A DNA stretch of 64,000 bases from Geobacter sp. AOG1 (lineage in GTDB: Bacteria; Desulfobacterota; Desulfuromonadia; Geobacterales; Geobacteraceae), in assembly GCF_019972315.1 (NCBI RefSeq), contig NZ_BLIZ01000001.1:310001-374000 (forward strand). Reading direction: 5' to 3'. The first letter of the stretch is position 1. Every line of letters begins with the position of its first letter. Positions 59,860 through 64,000 of this stretch are shown here, one piece after another. The notes under the pieces are model-generated. The model did not search any database. It was not told where the DNA came from and saw only the letters and a list, made by a program, of their open reading frames with translations. The position numbers and the translations under genes are program-made.

Positions 59860-61497
59860 TTACGGCAGCGTATGCCACTCTAACGGCCCCGTATCCTCTC
59901 CCGCCCGGCTAAAATCCGCCGCCGCCTCCCGCTCTCGCCCCAGCGCCTTGAGCGCGCCCCCTCGATGATAGTAGAAGTTCGGATGGGGATACATGCCAAT
60001 TGCGGTCGTGAAATCCCTTACCGCGTCATCGTAACGCCCACTTTTACTGAGCGCGTCTCCACGCATGGCGTAGAGGTTGAAGACTTCCGGATTCCCCGCC
60101 TCCAGCGCCAGACGGATGGACGTGGTCAAGTCTTTCTCGGCGGCTACATAATTACCGATCACAAGGTAATAATCCCCCCGGAAGAAATAAGCCCTCCCTA
60201 TGGGCCGGAAGCTGATAAGCCTCGACCAGAGGGTTTCCGAGTTTGTCCAGCTGGCGATAAGCCGTTCCGTCGTGGCAACGTAGAAAACCAATAGAGATGC
60301 AATGAGCACGGAAAGGAGAATAGCAGGATATCGTTGAGCAGAGGCCTTTGACTTCTTATGAACAAAGGCAATGCCGGCCGCCGCCGCGATGCTCGGAGCA
60401 ACTGAAGGAAGATAGGTAAAGCGGGCGGCATACGCCTGCACACCGTTCTGAAAAAATGCCAGAACTGGCACTAGCGGGATGATGAAAAAGAACCACGTTG
60501 CTGGCAACCATGGGGTCTTACGACCAGCATAGATGACGCTGCAAGTGAAGCCAGCCACCAGTGCCGTTATTACGGCGTAACGGGAAGGGACCGGGATGGG
60601 GATGAGATACAGATGGATGATTCCCACGGGATAGAGCAGCATCCTGCAGTATTCCACTATTGCGCTGCCGGAGAGCATGAGTCTCTGGTAGAAGGAAAGG
60701 TCGGCGGTTGAAATGAGTATGCGGCTCTCCGCCGCAAAATGAAGGGTCAGCAGGGAAATGGCTGCCGCAATAAGCAGGTAGGGAATCTTCTCCACCAGTA
60801 CTGACCGTATATTCTCCCGCCTGAAGCGCCCCAGGGGATACCAGTCGGCGATGAGCAGCATGGCAGGAATAACCACACTCACCGATTTCGCCATGAGCGA
60901 CAGAAGGAACAGCACGAGGGAAACGACATACCAACGGCCGGCTGCATCTTTCAACCCATGAAGCTCCCTGTCTCCCACGTAGCGCAGATAACAGAGAATG
61001 GAGCCAAGGGAGAACAGGCCATTCAGCACATCCTTCCGCTCCGTTACCCATGCCACCGACTCTACCCGCAACGGGTGAATCCCCCACAATAGGCCGGCGA
61101 GAAGTAGCATCAAGAAGCTTATATAATCAGGCTGTTCCCGGTCCCCGGTCACCGGTCCCCGCTTTATGAGCCGGTCTGCAATCAACACCACCAGCCCTGT
61201 ATTGATAGCATGGAGAAGGATATTGGTCAGATGGTAGCCAACGGGGTTCAGCCCCCAGAAACGATAATCCAGGGCAAGGGAAAGCCAGGTGAGCGGCATC
61301 CAGAAACCGACATGGGGTTGGGTGAACACGGAGAAAAGGAGATTCCCGTCAAGCTGACGTATGATCGGATTGTTCTGGACGTACGCGGGATCGTCGTAGT
61401 TGACGAAATCGCACCCCAGTGCCCGCAGATAGACCAGCAGGCAAACAAGCCCGGCAGCCAGCGCAGCGGTAACAGTAGGATTGGTGGTACGCTTCAC
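59860..61497 (-). CDS. Multi-spanning membrane protein with C-terminal TPRs (paralogue of the 49219 gene)
   Basis: From the GTG at 61497 (GGGAG before it) the protein has 545 residues. LVYLRALGCDFVNYDDPAYVQNNPIIRQLDGNLLFSVF, LLWGIHPLRVESVAWVTERKDVLNGLFSLGSILCYL, AARFTYLPSVAPSIAAAAGIAF and the TPR tail match the protein at 49219 along nearly the whole length. An upstream reading from 61542 runs through a hairpin and is rejected. It follows the peptide 3 gene and a terminator-like hairpin. Its paralogue is on the other strand 9 kb away, bracketing the GT9/radical SAM block. Confidence 0.75.
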   Translation of the reverse strand: MKRTTNPTVTAALAAGLVCLLVYLRALGCDFVNYDDPAYVQNNPIIRQLDGNLLFSVFTQPHVGFWMPLTWLSLALDYRFWGLNPVGYHLTNILLHAINTGLVVLIADRLIKRGPVTGDREQPDYISFLMLLLAGLLWGIHPLRVESVAWVTERKDVLNGLFSLGSILCYLRYVGDRELHGLKDAAGRWYVVSLVLFLLSLMAKSVSVVIPAMLLIADWYPLGRFRRENIRSVLVEKIPYLLIAAAISLLTLHFAAESRILISTADLSFYQRLMLSGSAIVEYCRMLLYPVGIIHLYLIPIPVPSRYAVITALVAGFTCSVIYAGRKTPWLPATWFFFIIPLVPVLAFFQNGVQAYAARFTYLPSVAPSIAAAAGIAFVHKKSKASAQRYPAILLSVLIASLLVFYVATTERLIASWTNSETLWSRLISFRPIGRAYFFRGDYYLVIGNYVAAEKDLTTSIRLALEAGNPEVFNLYAMRGDALSKSGRYDDAVRDFTTAIGMYPHPNFYYHRGGALKALGREREAAADFSRAGEDTGPLEWHTLP

Positions 61498-61519
61498 AGG
61501 GTCTCCCTGAAAAAGAATA

Positions 61520-61545
61520 GAGGCGGGGCCATCCGGCCCCACCTC
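61520..61545 (-). terminator. Hairpin between peptide gene 3 and the membrane TPR gene
   Basis: On the minus strand GAGGTGGGGCC and GGCCCCGCCTC pair, with one G-U, around a GGAT loop, followed by TATTCTTTTT. It is homologous in shape and sequence to the hairpin after peptide gene 1. It may terminate or attenuate transcription before the membrane gene. Confidence 0.65.
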
Positions 61546-61584
61546 CTCAATTCACTGCATATCAACACTATGGTTCACTTCGTT

Positions 61585-61647
61585 TCAGCAGGGATGCACA
61601 TTCGCTGAACCAACCACCTTCGGTTTCGTGTAGGTCTGCTTTTTCAT
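61585..61647 (-). CDS. 20-residue HPC peptide 3, identical to peptide 1
   Basis: The frame encodes MKKQTYTKPKVVGSANVHPC and ends TGC TGA, against TGC TAA in copy 1. The AAAGGAGA ribosome site and 70-bp spacing from the cytochrome stop match copy 1. The identical residues with a different stop codon and diverged downstream DNA show that the duplication included the peptide gene and that the peptide sequence has been kept. Probably co-transcribed with the cytochrome at 61718. It is followed by a terminator-like hairpin. Confidence 0.77.
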   Translation of the reverse strand: MKKQTYTKPKVVGSANVHPC

Positions 61648-61717
61648 CGTTTCATCTCCTTTCCGCACTCACTTGCCGTTTGTGCAAGAGTTGGACCTCG
61701 TCACTTCTCATGTCACC

Positions 61718-64000
61718 TTACCATGGCGTTTTTGAGTTCCAGCGCTGCTTCATGGGATAGGTGGTATCTATCGTGTTGGCGTTGTCATGGCAGCTGTTGA
61801 AAGCCCCGGTGGCTGTATTGCCAAACCACCATGTACCGGGATTCTGGGCCGATTGGCGTGGGCTGGTTGTCGGACTGTAGTACCCGCCACCGACCGGGAA
61901 CCGGCCCCGCCCTTTTCCGCACTGGCCGGTCGTTACTTCATGGAAACCATCATCGGTCGGATTGGCATAGCCGGTCGAACTGGCAACACCGGCAACTGTC
62001 GTTACACCGATTATGCCCGTGGTCCCCTTCTGCCCCCGGTGCTCGAAGTTGAGACAGTTGACGGCCATGAGGCGGGGCAACCGGTAGTTGTGGGGGGCAT
62101 GGCACTTGGAACAGGTATAGGAGTGAACCTTGTTGTTCGCATTGCCATCCGCCGCCGTGGATGTCGTTGCCCATCCCTTTACCGTGCCATGAATCCTGGA
62201 CCGCGATTTCCAGGCGTCCGGCGCCACGTTCTGGCCCGCCTTGGGTGCCAGTAGCGTCTTGCTGTGGCAGTCGAGGCAGAGACCGCCAAACTGGGTGTCC
62301 GTCTCCGTAACCCGGTTCGTGGTATCGGCGAGGTTCCATTCCCTGGCGGTTTGCGCAGTCCCGAAGTTGACCTGGTTCACGGTGGTAGAGCCACCGAAGG
62401 TGTTCTGGTCGATGTAGTACCGTGGTGTACTGCTCACATTCTGCTTGTTTGGCCGCTGTGTGTTTGAACCGCCATGGTTCGTCCCGCCACGCGACTCATT
62501 AGTGGCTACCGGAGTTACGTCCTCCTTGTAGGGGGAGGTCATCCAGGTCCCTTTCAGCAACGGCACCGAGTACTTCTGGTTGAGGGTCGGACTGACACCG
62601 TGCGGATCGTGGCACGGCGTGCAAAGCCCGTTGATCTGGTGCTGGGCGTCGGGAGGGTTGTCCAGCGTCGACGAGGCGCCGAAATGGCCACCCTTGTTTG
62701 CTACTATGGTGGCTTTATAGGCATACCTCTGGGCAGGGCCGAAATAATCGCCGGCAACGGTCGGAGTCTTGAAATACGGTGAATCCCAGTACCCTATGAT
62801 GCGCTGCGTTGCACCGAAGGTCCCCTGGTAACCCCATGGCACCGTCGCGCCGGCGGTGGAGTTCAGATGGCAGTCGAAGCAGAGTCCCGCGCCCGGATTG
62901 TATTTGGCGTTGGCAGTAGTGGAATCGGACGAGGGCTGGTAATTGGCAGTGTAACCGCCGATACCGTTGTCCGTGTCCTTCAGGATCGCGCCATGGTTGC
63001 GCCCCGTGGCGCTGGAATAGTTGCTGGTGATCCCTTTGACCGTCGAGCCATGAGAGTTATGGCAGTCATAGCAGAGAACGTTCACCGCCCCGCTGGTATC
63101 AGTTAGAGAACTGTCTATACCATTAGTGGTGCTCCAGCCACGCTTATTGAAAGACGTGTTACCATGGGCTGAGAACGCCTTTACCACCGTATCCTTGGCA
63201 TTGACGTTATGGGCGTTGGTTCCGGAACTGGAGTATTTGCCCCATTTCACTCCGCCTGTCTGTGAGTATCTCTCGTCGATGCTTTTGCCGTCCCACGCGT
63301 ACTTCTGGGGCGTATTACCGTCACCGAAGGGAACGGCCGTCGCACTCGCCGCGCTATGGCAGCCGATGCAGACCGTGTTCAGCTTCTGTATATCATGGCG
63401 CGTGCCGGTGGCGGAATATGGTACGAACGTTGTAGTACTGCGCGCCACAGGTCGCGCACCGCTCTGGTACACAACCAAGTCCACCGTTGAGCCGGTCTTG
63501 AGGGAACCGCCGTGATAGTTGACGTTGACCGTACCATCAATGTTCGCTTCCCAATGGCACTGGTAGCACTGTTGATCCGTAACGCCGGCACCCTGGATAT
63601 GGTGGGAATTGCCGCTGCTGAACTGGCTCATCACGGCGGACCGGTCGCTACGTTGGACGAACTTGTGGCAAATGGTACAGCCGCCGATCGCCTTGAAACC
63701 CTGGTTATGCTTATGGCAGGCGATACAGTCGACCTGTTTTGCCTGATTCTCGTGACCGACGATCGCCGTCATGCTCTGCTTGTGATACCAGGTCTGTGAA
63801 TGGCAGACCTCGCAGATCTTGGTGGAATTGGTGATCGCCGCCGAATAGACCCCGAAGCTCGGGTTGGTACCATCGTTCACCGTCGTCTTGGACTGGAACA
63901 GCACCGCGCTGCCGGGGAATGCGGTCGCATCCGGCGCCGTGAGGGTCACCTTGATGCGGGAGATGTTGGTAGACCCTGGAATATGGCAGGTGGTACAGTC
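61718..64000 (-). CDS. Giant multiheme c-type cytochrome, partial (cut by window end)
   Basis: The visible 760 residues are the C-terminal heme half of a cytochrome. The open frame continues past the window edge, where DCTTCHIPGS is read at the boundary. Eleven CxxCH motifs are visible (CTTCH, CEVCH, CIACH, CTICH, CYQCH, CIGCH, CYDCH, CFDCH, CTPCH, CLDCH, CSKCH). It is collinear and nearly identical to the protein encoded at 21881-24150 (for example WGKYSSSGTNAHNVNAKDT, QRIIGYWDSPYFKTPTVAG). Whether the missing N-terminus also carries collar-like domains is not known. Confidence 0.85.
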   Translation of the reverse strand, partial: DCTTCHIPGSTNISRIKVTLTAPDATAFPGSAVLFQSKTTVNDGTNPSFGVYSAAITNSTKICEVCHSQTWYHKQSMTAIVGHENQAKQVDCIACHKHNQGFKAIGGCTICHKFVQRSDRSAVMSQFSSGNSHHIQGAGVTDQQCYQCHWEANIDGTVNVNYHGGSLKTGSTVDLVVYQSGARPVARSTTTFVPYSATGTRHDIQKLNTVCIGCHSAASATAVPFGDGNTPQKYAWDGKSIDERYSQTGGVKWGKYSSSGTNAHNVNAKDTVVKAFSAHGNTSFNKRGWSTTNGIDSSLTDTSGAVNVLCYDCHNSHGSTVKGITSNYSSATGRNHGAILKDTDNGIGGYTANYQPSSDSTTANAKYNPGAGLCFDCHLNSTAGATVPWGYQGTFGATQRIIGYWDSPYFKTPTVAGDYFGPAQRYAYKATIVANKGGHFGASSTLDNPPDAQHQINGLCTPCHDPHGVSPTLNQKYSVPLLKGTWMTSPYKEDVTPVATNESRGGTNHGGSNTQRPNKQNVSSTPRYYIDQNTFGGSTTVNQVNFGTAQTAREWNLADTTNRVTETDTQFGGLCLDCHSKTLLAPKAGQNVAPDAWKSRSRIHGTVKGWATTSTAADGNANNKVHSYTCSKCHAPHNYRLPRLMAVNCLNFEHRGQKGTTGIIGVTTVAGVASSTGYANPTDDGFHEVTTGQCGKGRGRFPVGGGYYSPTTSPRQSAQNPGTWWFGNTATGAFNSCHDNANTIDTTYPMKQRWNSKTPW

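Noticed and set aside
1-64000. tRNA, rRNA or tmRNA genes, and CRISPR arrays
   Set aside because: I saw no cloverleaf with CCA-adjacent acceptor stem, no rRNA-like stretch and no evenly spaced short repeats, including at the att sites. Reading by eye cannot exclude a missed tRNA.

Overview
The window reads as a chromosomal segment of a Geobacter-like bacterium (Geobacteraceae or close relatives). The grounds are two intact and one partial giant CxxCH cytochrome genes with Geobacter-type CX4CH motifs, a GeoRSP-type radical-SAM/SPASM/PqqD cluster, large GAF/sigma-54 regulators, and high-GC coding sequence interrupted by short AT-rich promoter islands. The genus assignment is inferred from gene content only.

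Layout. 1-8713 (+): core genes, namely a large NAD-dependent glutamate dehydrogenase, a PhnP-like metallo-beta-lactamase-fold hydrolase, a conserved Geobacter protein of unknown function, and a GAF/sigma-54 regulator. 8679-18697: an integrated element of about 10 kb bounded by a perfect 41-bp direct repeat, inserted at the 3' end of the regulator gene. It carries an integrase, two AlpA/Xis-like proteins, a DnaD-like replication protein, a DnaB helicase and a small terminase subunit. No large terminase, portal or recognisable capsid or tail genes were seen, so it looks like a phage satellite (PICI-like). 18707-21574: two PilZ proteins, a double receiver-like protein and a DUF362/ferredoxin protein.

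21748-48864 (all -): the centre of interest. It holds an 11-heme-motif cytochrome with a tail-collar-like N-terminus, a selenium-type YedE transporter, and a long tightly packed operon. That operon contains a PqqD protein, a radical SAM/SPASM enzyme, a SPASM-only protein, beta-helix proteins, a Ni/Co-type transporter, ResB-like, TPR and substrate-binding proteins. Upstream are a carboxypeptidase-regulatory-like protein, a cytochrome with 38 heme motifs and an NHL protein. Four tiny genes encode nearly identical 20-residue peptides (consensus MK[KR][QC]xY[TV][KR]P[KR][VI]VG[SN]A[NDV]VHPC). Three lie directly downstream of the three giant cytochromes. The fourth lies at the head of the GeoRSP operon, between a predicted promoter and a strong hairpin. 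They are the best candidates for the substrates of the radical SAM/PqqD machinery.

49219-61497: a surface-glycan-like cluster with four multi-spanning TPR membrane proteins (glycosyltransferase-like), a GT9 glycosyltransferase, two radical SAM/SPASM proteins and a B12-binding radical SAM protein, plus a small MITE-like repeat. 61585-64000 (-): a second copy of the peptide/cytochrome pair seen at 21748-24150, cut by the window edge. The two copies are in direct orientation and flank about 40 kb containing the peptide system.
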